Positions 22,013 to 33,036 of a stretch of 64,000 nt of DNA are shown here, in pieces (position 1 is the first letter of the stretch; the number at the start of each line of letters is the position of its first letter). The stretch spans positions 1,036,001 to 1,100,000 of the forward strand of contig JANEZZ010001551.1 in assembly GCA_026122225.1 (NCBI GenBank). The letters run 5' to 3'. The notes beneath the pieces are model-generated. The model saw only the letters and a list, made by a program, of their open reading frames with translations. It searched no databases and had not been told where the DNA came from. The stretch comes from Heloderma charlesbogerti (taxonomy: Eukaryota > Chordata > Lepidosauria > Squamata > Helodermatidae). A program made the translations under genes and the position numbers.

Positions 22013-22133
22013 AAAGCCTCAAAGTCAGTGTTGTCTATCAGTGTTCACTTTATACAGCCAAAGGTAAAATCAAGAAACCATCTTCTAAAAGTTTGCTGAC
22101 CATTTCTGCATTCTACTCTTTACGTACTCCAGA

Positions 22134-22247
22134 TCAGCCTTCCCCAACCTGCTGGACTGCAACTCTATCATCCCCACAGTCATGCTGACTGGGGATTACA
22201 GGGATTGTAGTCCAACACATCTGGAGGGCAACAGGTTGAGGAAGGCT
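22134..22247. mobile_element. hAT-type MITE (CAGCCTTCCCCAACC family), perfect TSD
   Basis: A 114-bp palindromic element beginning TCAGCCTTCCCCAACCTG and ending CAGGTTGAGGAAGGCT. Perfect 8-bp target duplication ACTCCAGA at 22126-22133 and 22248-22255. Confidence 0.9.
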
Positions 22248-22354
22248 ACTCCAGACAGTGTCAACACAATGTGGATAGAATAAAAGACTTTGGAATTTAA
22301 AGCATGGGATGTGGTACAGTTACCCACCCTGCATTTGTTAGGTGGCTGCAAAGC

Positions 22355-23115
22355 TATTTCATTATTTATTTATTTATTTTTATTTATTACATTTCTATAC
22401 CATCCAATAGCCGAAGCTCTCTGCGTGGTTCACAACAATTAAAACCATAAAATACAAGACAATAAAATACAATACCAAAATTCTAATGTTTAAAACCACA
22501 GTATAAAAATAAAGATAATAACCAAATAGAACCTAGCTGCAGTGCAAAGATTTAAAATACAATACCAGATTTAAAACAGAAATTGAAATACTGAAATGCC
22601 TGAGAAAATAAAAAGGTCTTCATCTGGTGCTGAAAAAAACACAGTGTAGGCACCAGGCAAGCCTCTCTGAGAAGCTCATTCCATAACCAGGGTGCCACAG
22701 CAGAAAAGGCCCTCTTCTTGCTAGCCATCCACCTCACTTCCTTTGGTGGTGGCTCCTGGAGAAGGACCACTGAAGCTGACCTTAGGGTCTGGGCAAGTGT
22801 ATATGGGAAGAGACAATCCTTCAGGTAACCTGGCCGCAAGCCATTTAGGGCTTTAAATGTTAATATTGGCACGTTGAATTGGGCCCAGAAATAGACTGGC
22901 AGCCAGTGCAGCTGGAAAAGTACTGGCATGATGTGATCATGTTGGCCAGTCCCTGTTAACAATCTCACTTACCTGTTTTGGACCAGCTGAAGTTTCTGGA
23001 CCATTTTCAAAGGCAGCCCCATGTATAGTGCATTGCAGTAATCCAGACGAGAGGTTATCAGAGCAGGGATAACTGTAGCTAGGTTATCTCTGTCCAGATG
23101 AGCACATAGTGGGTA
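22355..23115 (-). mobile_element. L2-type LINE 3' end
   Basis: Same arrangement as 19637-20425: (TTTA)n tail at 22355-22390, 3' UTR, then a 138-codon open RT C-terminal frame (22552-22968) with MPVLFQLHWLPVYFWAQF and LNGLRPGYLKDCLFPY and KKRAFSAVAPWLWNELL, then upstream RT sequence to about 23115. 5'-truncated. Confidence 0.85.
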
Positions 23116-23490
23116 AATCTTTCCATCCTTGTGATCAAAGCTTATGGGTGAACTACGGATTCAAATCATGTTTGTGTTAGTGAGTATGGAACCAGGGGCT
23201 ATTTATTCCAGATCAATCAACATGGGATATAAGCTGCAGTTTTTTGCAAGTGGCATTAGTTGCACTCATTCAAGGTTTGGGGATACAGTTAATGCAGCAG
23301 GCTAGATGATGCCAAGTACCATAGTAAGCTTGTCTCCATTGCAAAGTTCTGGTGACATTTAAACAAGTCTGACTGAACACAGAGGAAAACCATCCCTTCA
23401 TGTAAGGGAAAACACACTGAGCAGGGTTCCTCCCAATAAAATCATCCTGCCTTTCCCCATTGGTTTTTTTTTTTTTTTTTAAGTCCCACT

Positions 23491-23546
23491 GGCCCATATC
23501 TGTTATGTCTCTCACAGTGGCCCATATCTGTTATGTCTCTCACAGT
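23491..23546. repeat. 28-bp tandem duplication
   Basis: The 28-base unit starting GGCCCATATCTG occurs twice back to back (23491-23518 and 23519-23546) with no mismatch. Confidence 0.95.
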
Positions 23547-23635
23547 GCAATCCTACACATGCCTACTCAGAAGTAAGGCATACTCAGTTCAGTGGAACTT
23601 ACTCCCAGGTAAGTATGTATACGACTGCAGCCTTA
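23545..23635. repeat. Dispersed AAGTAAG palindromic repeat
   Basis: Contains GCAATCCTACACATGCCTAC, TCAGAAGTAAGGCA and TGGAACTTACTCCCAGGTAAG, an internally inverted arrangement. Related units occur near 29020-29100, 33037-33215, 40490-40520, 41845-41880, 52080-52145 and 57085-57140. Family unknown to me. Confidence 0.5.
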
Positions 23636-24459
23636 ATTCCTCCTGCATCCATAGAATAGGCAAACCATTCTTGAATACGTAGCATCTATCATGGAGAAAC
23701 ACTTGACGTTTGTACAATGCTAAGTTTCTCATTACACCTGAAATTTACTTACTTTGACTCTAATAGTATTTTCTTCCTAGTATTCTTTTCAGTACATTAT
23801 ACCAGAGGTTCACAAACTGTGGTCTGTGAGCAAATTAAGGTGGTCTTTGGAAAAGTTGCAGAACTGTCGAAAATATCTCAAATTGGGGCTCAATCCTATG
23901 CAGATGGGCAGCTGCCTCCAAACTCGGAGGCAACCGCCTATCCAGTGCAGGGCGGGAGAAGCGCGGAGGGAATGACCCCTTCCTGGGCAAGGTGCTTGAG
24001 CGGGTGGTTGCTGGCAAAATCTGATGACCACAAACATCATCTGTCCCTGAGTTCTGCCAAACCTAGTGTGTGAATACAGGGCCGGCCCTGAGAGGCAGCC
24101 GGATGGAGCAAGGAGGATTGTTCCCTCCACGCTTCTCCTGCCCTGCATTTTCGGCTAGATGGCCAGTTTCAGCTGTCTAGTCACAGGAGGGTGGAGCGGA
24201 GGAAGCGGCTGCCAGGTGTCACATTGGATCTGTGGTATTGGCATTTCCACCCTCCCCACCCTGGAACGCCCCCCGGAACACCCCATTTTGGCTGCTCCGT
24301 GCTCCTCTTGTGAGGCGAAAGGTTGGTTCTCCAGGAACCGACCTCAGAGCATGGGCTCCGGGGTTAGTTCCCAGAAAACCAGATATCCTATGGCCATCTA
24401 GCTGCTGACTAGTAGCCATAGGATTGCTCCCTCCAACCTATTTATTTTTTAATGTGCAT
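23636..24459. other. Mostly unassigned; holds one copy of a dispersed 80-bp repeat
   Basis: The segment at about 24018-24098 recurs at 26453-26533 in the same orientation. Otherwise I recognise nothing. Confidence 0.5.
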
Positions 24460-24656
24460 AGGAACATAGGAAACTGCCTTATACTGAATCAGACTATGGG
24501 ACTATCCAGGCCAGTATTGTCGACACTGACTGGCAGCAGCTCTCCAGGGTTTCAGGCAGGAGTTTTCCCAGCTGTACCTGGAGAAGCCGGGGACTGAACC
24601 AGGGACCTTCTGCATGCCAAGCAGGGGCTCCGCCACTGAGCCACGGCCCCTCCAAC
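24460..24656 (-). mobile_element. tRNA-derived SINE, family 1
   Basis: Minus-strand copy: CTGCCTTATACTGAATCAGAC, then GTCGACACTGACTGGCAGCAG, GGGACTGAACCAGGG (B box reversed) and the head ending GCCACTGAGCCACGG. Well preserved over nearly full length. Confidence 0.85.
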
Positions 24657-26452
24657 GTAGCCCTATTTATTGTTTTCTGATACCAGAAATCAAGGTCTTT
24701 TTGACCACGGCCAAATCATTGAACAAGCTAAAAAAGACCCTAGCCTCAGTCCTGTGATTTCTGTAATATGGTGCTGTTGCACTCTATTAATTTTTCCCTT
24801 AAAAACGCCAGTTAAAGGGGCTCCTCTCAGCAGCCTGGCCTAGCGCCTGTTATTTTCGTTACATGGTACTGGTTTTGACAATGATGTTGGCACTTATTTT
24901 TTATTATTATTCAAATATGAGCTCTGCGCTTTGATTTATAGAACAAAAAATAGTTTAAGAGGTTCGCCATCTTTCCTAGCATGAAACGTTTAACTCCCCT
25001 AGTCTGTCTGACTCTGAAGGTATGATTAAAACAAAGTTGGCTCCTGTCCAGAATCACAATGTCCCTCCCTACCAAGTTGACTCCCTTCATTTTATGCACT
25101 AAAGTAAAAAAACAAACAAACAGCAAACCAAATAACTGGCTTGAAATGCTAATGGTACAATGTCAACAACGACATCGTTTGTGTCAATTGTTCCATTATT
25201 ATCCTTATTGTTATTACCTAGCTGCTGAAACCAAATGAAACAGCAGTTGCAGCACTGCGGGAGCCCAACATTAATTAAAATGGATGAGTATATGTAAGCA
25301 GTATATGGATATACACCACAGATTTATTTTTAGCTGTGCAAACAAGCACCGTGTAAAGCTATAATTTAGTTCTATATGTTCACAGAGGCATGTGGCATAT
25401 TTTTGTGCAGCCTAATTTGCAAAACCTCACTCCATGGCCCTGATTTTGCCACTCGAAACCTGTACAGACACACACTCACTTGGTGTGTGGTGCACACATC
25501 TCACGCCCCTGCATCTCGACAGATGTTAGCTAATGTGGTTGTAGAAGGTTCACCGTGGTTGCTGTGAGCCCAATAAATCTTCCTCTTAAATGCAGGCACT
25601 CCACCATCTCAGCATCTTCAACCTATAATACATTTTAATTACTTGGCTATTCAAATTATACTAAATTAGATCTGCACAGAGTCGTAGCGAGGATTTCTCA
25701 ATTTACATTTAATCCACTGCAAACAAAATAATGATACCAAAAGTGCAGGATTGGGGTGGGGTAGGGTGGGGGTGGCTAGGCGAGGCGAGGGGGGCTTTTT
25801 ATAGGAAGTGCTCCTTTTGCAGGCGCTCCTGAAGTTTGATCCTCCTAAAAATTATTAAGTGACAAAGATTACTAGCAGTAAGGTTCTACTTGCTTCCCCA
25901 TTAGCCATTTAGGTGACAGCTGCTGCATTACACATAAAGATGAACCATTCCTTGAGGGATGATGGTGGTTCCGCTGTGACACTGCTGGCATAAAGCATTA
26001 TCAGACCATAGCTGTGCTTAGAGCCATCACAGTCTCCTAGGCACCTATCAGTACCCTCATTATCTGCATCACAGAGTGTCTAGAAAGAACACTGCCAGGC
26101 TTCACAGCTTTGCAGCTCATTTGAGAAGCGGAAATTAAATGTCCCAGGAGAAAAAACAGGCACATTGTAACCGCACCAGAGCTACACCACCAATAACATG
26201 TTGACTGCTGCAGCGCACTGACTTCTGTCTCATTAATTTAATAGGCTCCTGGAATGGGGATGGGGAGGGGGGAAAGGGGGGGCATTCACACACAGATTAC
26301 AGAACATTGCTCTCATTGCATTCTCCCTGTATGCGCCATACCGGAGTAAGAACGCAACACTGGGCTAACGCAACATTTCGGATCTCTGCTTGGGCTATCA
26401 GAGATGATGCATGGTGAAATGACTCACACAGAGACCAGAGAACAGGAGCAAA
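24657..26452. other. Largely unique region without repeats; possible conserved noncoding sequence
   Basis: This is one of the longer stretches without recognisable transposons. It contains AT-rich blocks (for example 25560-25740) and a G-rich run at 25753-25792. No coding motif is visible. Conservation cannot be judged from one sequence. Confidence 0.35.
25753..25792 (+). other. G-run cluster, G-quadruplex candidate
   Basis: At least four runs of three or more Gs occur within about 25 bases (GGGG, GGGG, GGG, GGGGG with 1-2 base loops), followed by more G-rich sequence. This fits the usual sequence rule for a G-quadruplex. Confidence 0.6.
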
Positions 26453-26533
26453 ATTAGATGACCACAAACATCATCTGTCCCTGAGTCCGGCCAGACCTGG
26501 TGTGTGAATACAGGGCCAGCCCTGCGAGGCAGC
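26453..26533 (+). repeat. Second copy of dispersed 80-bp repeat
   Basis: Matches 24018-24098 at roughly nine positions in ten, including GACCACAAACATCATCTGTCC and GTGTGTGAATACAGGGCC. Same orientation, 2.4 kb apart. Possibly part of an unclassified interspersed repeat with a GGGCCGGCCCTG end. Confidence 0.7.
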
Positions 26534-27125
26534 ACCCAGAGAGGCATTACAATGGCCCCAGGTGCAGGGGTGGGGGTACCATTTCGGCTCCGCATCAGGC
26601 AAACACATTTCTTAGGCCAGCATTATGTGAACAGAGCAAGGTTTCCTATAGCAAATATATTCATAGAGAAATGCAGCGTGAGGCAATTAGGTTCTTATTA
26701 AACAGGGACTTGCTGTACTGAAACTGTCTTTTTGGCAGAACTGTTCCATTAAGCTGTATATGATCTGCGTCAATAGGCACAGAATTTGGTTTGGTGCCCT
26801 ATGAGGGGCAATTTATCCCCAAACAGAGTTCTAATTGCAAGTCTGAGCACCACTTCAAATTGCACAGCCTTTCAGACTTCCAGAAATGCTTGTGAGGAGA
26901 GTCCAATCAGACTTACAAGCAGCAAAGCGGTTCCATAACACCAGAGCAGCAGAATATGCTCTACTGAGAAGGTCCCTCCATGTGCCGGGGTCGCACAGGT
27001 CTAAGGTCACTTGACTAAATCCACATGCCACCAGCTCAGATTCAGATTCAGATGCAGATATGCCCTGCCCCCACGTCCAGCTTGCCTGGCTGGGGGGGTG
27101 AGGCATTGCGAGGGGGTTAGCGGAT
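26534..27125. other. No gene recognised
   Basis: A minus-strand 102-codon frame (26855-27163) looks somewhat protein-like (a DLLSRAYSAALVLWNRF segment) but I do not recognise it. It could be internal sequence of a retroelement tied to the adjacent LTR-like segment. Confidence 0.3.
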
Positions 27126-27838
27126 GTGGTGGGCCACCCTTGGTGGAACCCGCATGGCGCCACTAGGGAGCGGAGGGGTCGGAGAGGCCTTATTTACTCT
27201 CCGTGCCCCTCCCAACTGTCTCTCACTCGAGGGGCTCCTGCCCTCCCTCCCTTAAGCAGTGTGGGTTCTAACCAGCTGTCCTTTGGGGGGCCATGTAGGA
27301 ATTTTTGGCTCACAGTCTGATTGGCCTGGGCTGTGCGTCTTTTTGCCTACTTCACACTGTTAATGGGGTTGGGTGAGTCCTTTAGGTAATTCTGGTCTAA
27401 TTTTTGTTAAGTTCAGGTCGCATTTCAGTTGGTGACTAGGACGGGCCAGGGGGAATGAGCTAAGGGATGGTGAACATTCAGAGGCACTGTTATGGTGACA
27501 GGTGACATCTGAGGCTTCCCAAATGGGTTTTGCAGCTCGGCGGGAGGATAAAGGTTGCCTGTGAGACCAACTCACCTCACTCACCCAGGAGCTTTGTGGC
27601 CCGGTAGGGGGAGACAGGGGAAGGTCTACCTCCCCCATAAGGGGCAGTCGGGAGGGGCGGTGATGCTGTCACACCACCCCTCAGGCTGTGTTTGTTTTCG
27701 CCCATTATAGTGCCAGCTAGCAGCTGGCACAGTCCAGTGCCCATCCTAGGTTTTCTCCTTTGCAGATATTTCAATAAATGCGGCCCAATTTCAATCCAAG
27801 CACTTGCGTCCGTCTCTTTATTACCCCTCTCCGCTCGC
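27126..27838. mobile_element. LTR-like or unclassified repetitive segment
   Basis: A GC-moderate segment ending with an AATAAA (27773) and TTCAATCCAAGCACTTGCGTC close to its right edge, the layout of a retrotransposon LTR 3' part. The minus strand also has AATAAA near 27818, so orientation is uncertain. An 11-bp inverted repeat (GGCCACCCTTG at 27134-27144; CAAGGGTGGCC at 27837-27847) lies at its edges. No paired LTR or primer site is visible in the window. Confidence 0.3.
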
Positions 27839-28108
27839 AAGGGTGGCCACTTAGGAATCACCAAAAACAGAGGAAATGCATTTGTTAATAATTATTATAA
27901 TTTAAATAAGAATACAGTACATCTCAGAAGGCCGTGAACAGGTGACCTGCCTGCCTGCCTGTTCATTCTGCTGCTGAAGTGCTAACTGTTGATGGGAAAC
28001 CATTCATCTGTGCTTCATCTTTAAACCGCAATTGGACAAGACATCCTTTCAAACAGAGGAAGCCCTCAGAGGACTGTCCTCTGTAAAAGAGGACACATGA
28101 CCACCCTA
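27839..28108. mobile_element. Inverted-repeat MITE, family F (copy 1), internally deleted
   Basis: Ends AAGGGTGGCCACTTA and GACCACCCTA. Shares AATACAGTACATCTC, GGTGACCTGC and AGAGGACTGTCCTCTGTAAA with copies at 28560-28937 and 29927-30288 but lacks about 100 bases near the left end. No clear target duplication. Confidence 0.7.
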
Positions 28109-28559
28109 GGAGGTCTCTCTTAAATGTCTTCCATGTGAAAAAAAAATCACTGAACTTACCACATGCTCACTTTCCAGGCTTCTCCCTGATATAGGGACTT
28201 CAATACCTTCCATGTGCTGCCCGTGTCCAGCACCATATAAGGACTAACCCCAAGAGCAGGTTCTTCTTTGTATATGACTGGATTCTTAAGAGGTTGCTTC
28301 CGAGCAAGTCTAAATTATAAGAGAACATTTGGAAGAAAGTGGTCCCTTATCAGAGCCGGCCCTACCATTAGGCAGAGTGAGCTGGCCACATCTGGCAGCA
28401 GATTTAGGTGTCCTAAAAGGGCAGCAAATGGTTAGTTAGTTATTTCACCATGATCGTATTTCTACTGAATGGGATGGAGAGAGGTGGTGCTTATGGGATT
28501 TTCTGCTTCATGTACCAAAATAAATTTGGCTTTGGATACTGTGCACCTTGCCTTGGGAG
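28109..28559. other. Unassigned, with a GCCGGCCCTACCATTAGGCAG block
   Basis: A block at about 28353-28437 (GAGCCGGCCCTACCATTAGG onward, ending GGCAGCAAATGG) resembles 28945-29010 in part (CTGCCTCAGGCAGC) and may be a piece of another dispersed repeat. Confidence 0.35.
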
Positions 28560-28937
28560 TACAGTGGCCACTTATGAATTGCCAAAAAAGAAGAAATGCA
28601 TCACACAAAAAAGAGGACTCCAGTTTTCATAAAATTTGCAGATGTTGATCTATATATATAAATGCAAATTTAGAAATTATTATTATTTAAATAGAAATAC
28701 AGTACATCTCACCATAATGCAAAGGCTGTGACCAGGCAATCTGTGTGTCTACCTGTTCAGTTGGCTGTCCAGGTGCTAACAGTTAATGGGCAATAGTTCT
28801 TATGGATCTGTAGCTTTAAACTGGGGTCAGACTGGACAGCCCTTTAAACAGAGGGCATCTTCAAATAGAGGATGGTCCTCTGGCAGCCCTTCAAATAGAG
28901 GACTGTCCTCTCTAAAAGAGGACACCTGGCCACCCTA
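28560..28937. mobile_element. Inverted-repeat MITE, family F (copy 2)
   Basis: Left end TACAGTGGCCACTTA, right end CCTGGCCACCCTA. A short internal duplication of the GAGGACTGTCCTCT block is seen near 28860-28920. Target duplication not recognisable. Confidence 0.75.
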
Positions 28938-29926
28938 CAAGATGGGAGTGGGGGTGTCATTTGCTGCTCTGCCTCAGGCAGCAAAAAATCTCAGGCAAGC
29001 CCTATCTCTTACAGCACGTTCCTAACCACGTTTACTTAGCAGTGAGTTCCATACATTTCACTGCCACTTACTTCCAAGTAAATATGCTTAGATATATAAG
29101 GCCCACATTTCTTAAGGCTTGATAGTAGGGTTTATAGTGTATAAACCATTTTGTGTTTGTTCCATTATCGCCCATAATTGGGATTGTAGCTGGCAAAATA
29201 AGTACAGCATACAAAAAGGAGAGTAGGAAAGCCATGCTGGGAATAGTAAAGCTACAGTGTAGATTGTAAAGGAAATTTGCGCCTGAGTAATGAAAGCACT
29301 GACAGACCCTTATCTCAGTTTACAAGCTGCAAGGCTCCGGTATTATAAACTTGAATCATTTCTCTCAAGAAAGGGTCACTTTTAGCACAGACTGTGCCTC
29401 AACTTTATACAAGATTTTTAAAAAGGCCATTAAAATACAGATTTTTGGAAGGACCCAGCAACAAACACCCAGGCTACACAGGCAATAAAAAAGATTTTTT
29501 TTAAAAAAATTCAGTCCAGAAGTCATTGGAAGCAGCGGTAACTCTATGGCTCAGACATTTCCAAACCCTTTTCATCCATCACAAAAGGACTCTCCTTGTT
29601 GTTGCTTTGTTTTGCTTCAGCTGACCTACAATATGGCTGCCAGTGCCTGCTCCTGATAAGCAATGAGCCATACAGAGGTTGTTAGGTTCCTCTCCATTCA
29701 GTCTGGCAGTACTTATGCATGGGCCACAATGTGTGACAAACAAGCAAATAACAGGTGACACTCCCATTTCTCACTGCAGTCCAAGAAAGCTCAAGTCATC
29801 CTGTATTATAATTTATCCTTCATAGAACTCTCCAATTAAATGAATATGGAGAACTTGCTAAAAGCCGATAGCAAAAGACAGCCGCATAACCCCATAATGT
29901 GCTTCGTTGCTAGCCTGCTCAGTAAG
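28938..29926. other. No gene; one AAGTAAG-type repeat near 29020-29100
   Basis: 29020-29100 contains TTCACTGCCACTTACTTCCAAGTAAATATG, related to the AAGTAAG palindromic repeat. The rest has no recognised feature. Confidence 0.4.
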
Positions 29927-30288
29927 TAGGATAGCCACTTATTAATTGCCCCAAAAGAGGAAAGCATCACCAAAAAAAGAGAACTCAAGGGGATACAAGT
30001 TTGCATGCAATTTGCACATGCTAATTCATATGTATAGATGCAAATTGAGAAACAATTATTATAATTTACGTATAAATACAGTTCATGGAAATACAGTACA
30101 TAGCATGGAAGACTGAACAGGTGACCTGTGTGCCAACCTGTTCAGTCCGCTGCCCAGGTGCTAACTGTTGGTGGGCAACAGTTGTGATGGTTCTTTATCT
30201 TTAAGCTGGACTTGCACTGGGCAGCCATTCAAACAGAGAACTGTCCTCTGTAAAAAATAATAATAAAAAAAGATATATGGACAGCCTA
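29927..30288. mobile_element. Inverted-repeat hAT-type MITE, family F (copy 3), with 8-bp TSD
   Basis: Begins TAGGATAGCCACTTA and ends ATATGGACAGCCTA. Flanked by TCAGTAAG (29919-29926) and TCAATAAG (30289-30296), an 8-bp duplication with one mismatch, which assigns the family to hAT-like transposition. Confidence 0.8.
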
Positions 30289-30792
30289 TCAATAAGATCA
30301 GCTGAGGAGAAAGAAAACGGAAGGCACTGCATCTTGTAGTGGAAATGGACCAAGACACCATCTTGGTCAGTTCGGTCTATGCAACTTGTTGACCTGCCTA
30401 GTCAAACACAGCCCACCAGTCATTTATTATGGCCCAGCTTGTAACCCCCTGCTTTTGCTTGACTTCTAGGCAGGCAACAAGAACAAATTTAATGTGCCCT
30501 GGGTGGGCTCCCAAACATGGCAGATAGGCTGCATTTGACATGTTTTCCAATATAAGCTTCTAAAATAATAATAACAGCAACAACAACCCTCAATTAAAAA
30601 AACACATAGATCTTCTCTTACTAGTCTTCATTTCAGATTGCCTTGCACTTTGCTGTCATTTGGTAGCATTCCACACTTGCTTTGAACCAGCAGAAATTAA
30701 GAGTTCCAAGTGCGAAATAATGTCCGGGCGTGGGGGCTGTCCCATCTCCACCAATACAGGCACTGATGGGCCTGGAATAATGACCGTAAGGA
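30289..30792. other. No feature recognised
   Basis: Includes a short (ACA/ATA) run near 30566-30590 and otherwise nothing. Confidence 0.35.
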
Positions 30793-30945
30793 AAGCCATG
30801 TTGGATGAGACCAAAGGCCTATCTAGTCTGGTGTTCTGTTCCTACAGCATCCAACTAGATGCCCCAATGGGCCGTTTATTCTTCAAAACAAGGCACAGGG
30901 GACACATGGTTAATATACTAGGCATATTCCTGGGTCAAGGACTAA
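30793..30945 (-). mobile_element. CR1 LINE 3' end fragment (CTTATGTT subfamily)
   Basis: Reads as the reverse complement of the 3' region at 8060-8157 and 33800-33958: GCCATGTTGGATGAGACCAAAGG and CTATCTAGTCTGGTGTTCTGTTCC, then ATCCAACTAGATGCCCC. Confidence 0.6.
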
Positions 30946-32094
30946 TACAAGGAGCCATAATTGCTCTTTCTTCCCTCATACCTTGAGAACTGGTACGCTC
31001 AAATATGTATGTTGTGGATCGACAGTGTGAGTGGTTTTCCACAGGAATAACTAGAGAAATGATATGGCTGTGAACTCTATGACAAGTTCACATTGCAAGG
31101 AAGTGGAATGGAGCTACTATCAGACATGAATTGTCAATTAATAAAACAGTGACTAGCTTGAATGTGCTCTGAATTTTGTTCACATCGTGACTAGACAGTA
31201 GCTGAACCCAAACCTAATAAAAGAAATAATGTGATCTCTTAAGAGAAAGAAATGACAGGCCTACTTCTTGATTCACATGAGTACATTTTGAATTGTATTT
31301 TACTAACTTCCTTGTAAATAGCTGCATTCACCGTAGGCTATACATTTTCTTCCTGAACTAGGAAAGTAAAGCCTAGTGTCTTGACGTTTTACTCTGACTA
31401 AAAAGGATTACCACTACATTTACACAGAACAAGGTAAATCTCAATGTTCAAGTGGGGTCACTTTAGGTATCCCTTTGCAATATATTTTGCATTTCCGTTC
31501 CCCTTCCTTTGACAACAGATGCAGAGATCGACTTGATATTTGAACATGAAACATAGAATTGTGCCTTAAACATGTGTTCTAAATTCAGTTCCAATCTCTC
31601 AATTTTCAAAGGAAGATATTGCATTACAAATAAACATACAAAACAGTGAATGCCAAATCAGTGAATTTAAATCAAAAGCATCACTTTGCAGAAACAATAC
31701 AACAGCTTGTTATTCAAATTTAATGGAACTTTTGAGAACAAGCACAATTAAATGCAAGACGCTGTATTCTGTAAGAGAGCAGCATTTGCAGTGAAGAGGA
31801 CTGGCTGGAATGAGATAACAATTAAGGTGACCAGATAATACAGGTACTATTTGGGATTGGGATACCTGTAATAGTTGAGGTAGAAGGGGGAATTTTGGCA
31901 GATGCAAGACTGTCATACAGGTATGAGTTTATCTGCCGCTGCTTAAATCCTCTATTCTCCAAGAACATTGTCATCCTTTGCATAGAGTCTCTCCAGGGTC
32001 TCTGGCAGAGATCTTTCCCAGCAGCTTCTACTCAGTCCTTTTGACAGGGCCCCATCTGCATGGAGACACTTTCCAACGCAATTCTGTTTAAAAC
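30946..32094. other. AT-rich DNA, no feature recognised
   Basis: A weak trace of SINE body (TCTCCAGGGTCTCTGGCAG) occurs near 31988-32008. Otherwise no coding or transposon motif. Confidence 0.4.
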
Positions 32095-32820
32095 TAGGGC
32101 TGTGCACGGACCCTCTGCTTCGCTTCAGATGCCACTTCGGACCTTCTGAAGCGGCCCTGCTTCACTTCAGACCAATTCAGACACCATCCACTTTGACTCA
32201 GATCCGAATCCCAAGCGAGATTCAGATATCCAAATCACTCATTTTTGGTGTTTTCCTGTTGATTTGCATGGGAAAATACAAACGGCCATAACTTTTTTTG
32301 GTTTTCATGATACATATAATTTGGGAAAATCTCAGCCCCCTTAGAGGGCATCCCACCTGTCAAATCTCAGTCAGTTTGGCTTACCAGTTGTTGTGCAAGG
32401 CGCAGGTGAAATTTGATTTTTTTCTCAAAGCAAAGAGCTATAACTTTTCACTGGTTGTACAGAAGTGCATGAAAGTTGGGGAATGCACAGCCCCCCCCCC
32501 CCGAGGGCATCCCACCTGTCAAATCTCAGTCAGTTTGGCTTACTGGTTGTTGTGCAAGGCGCAGGTGAAATTTGATTTTTTTCTCAAAGCAAAGAGCTAT
32601 AACTTTTCACTGGTTGTACAGAAGTGCATGAAAGTTGGGGAATGCACAGCCCCCCCCCCAAGGGCATCCCACCTGCCAAATCTCAGACAGCTTGGCCCAC
32701 TAGTTGTTGTGCAAGGCACAGGTGAATTTTGATTTTTTTTTCAAGGAAATCTCTCAAAGCAAAGAGCTATAACTTTTCACTGCTTGCACAGAAGTGCATG
32801 AAAGTTGGTAAGTCACACAT
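32095..32820 (+). repeat. Tandem array, about 158-bp unit, about 3.4 copies, in a MITE-like context
   Basis: Units start with GGGCATCCCACCTG at 32346, 32505 and 32662, so the periods are 159 and 157 bases. A degenerate partial unit precedes them (about 32285-32345). Each unit holds GAGCTATAACTTTTCACTG and GTGCATGAAAGTTGG and ends in a C-run of variable length. The left flank begins TAGGGCTGTGCACGGACC, which looks like the terminus of an inverted-repeat element, but I see no matching right end. The 144-codon frame across it is a by-product of the repetition. Confidence 0.85.
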
Positions 32821-33036
32821 AACACCTGGCCACCCACCACACTACTACTCATGCATGTGCATTCTGAGGGAAAGTCAGTTGCATCTCAGGCTAAAACGTA
32901 TGCATTTGTCAAGTGCGGTAGAGTTGGGAAGGGTCTTCAGATATTTTTTTATGTTCTGTGCTAGAGACAAGGAATGCAATCCAGAGAAAGTGGAGTGCAC
33001 ACTGTCCTACCAAAAGCACTGCAGGCTTATCCAGTC

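Noticed and set aside
27126..27838. Endogenous retrovirus
   Set aside because: No gag, pol or env motif, no primer-binding site and no second LTR are visible. At most an LTR-like segment can be claimed.
32298..32732. 144-codon open frame as a repeat protein
   Set aside because: The frame follows the 158-bp tandem repeat, and the repeated peptide shifts frame after the second unit because the period is 157 there. The composition and homopolymer C-runs do not support a gene.
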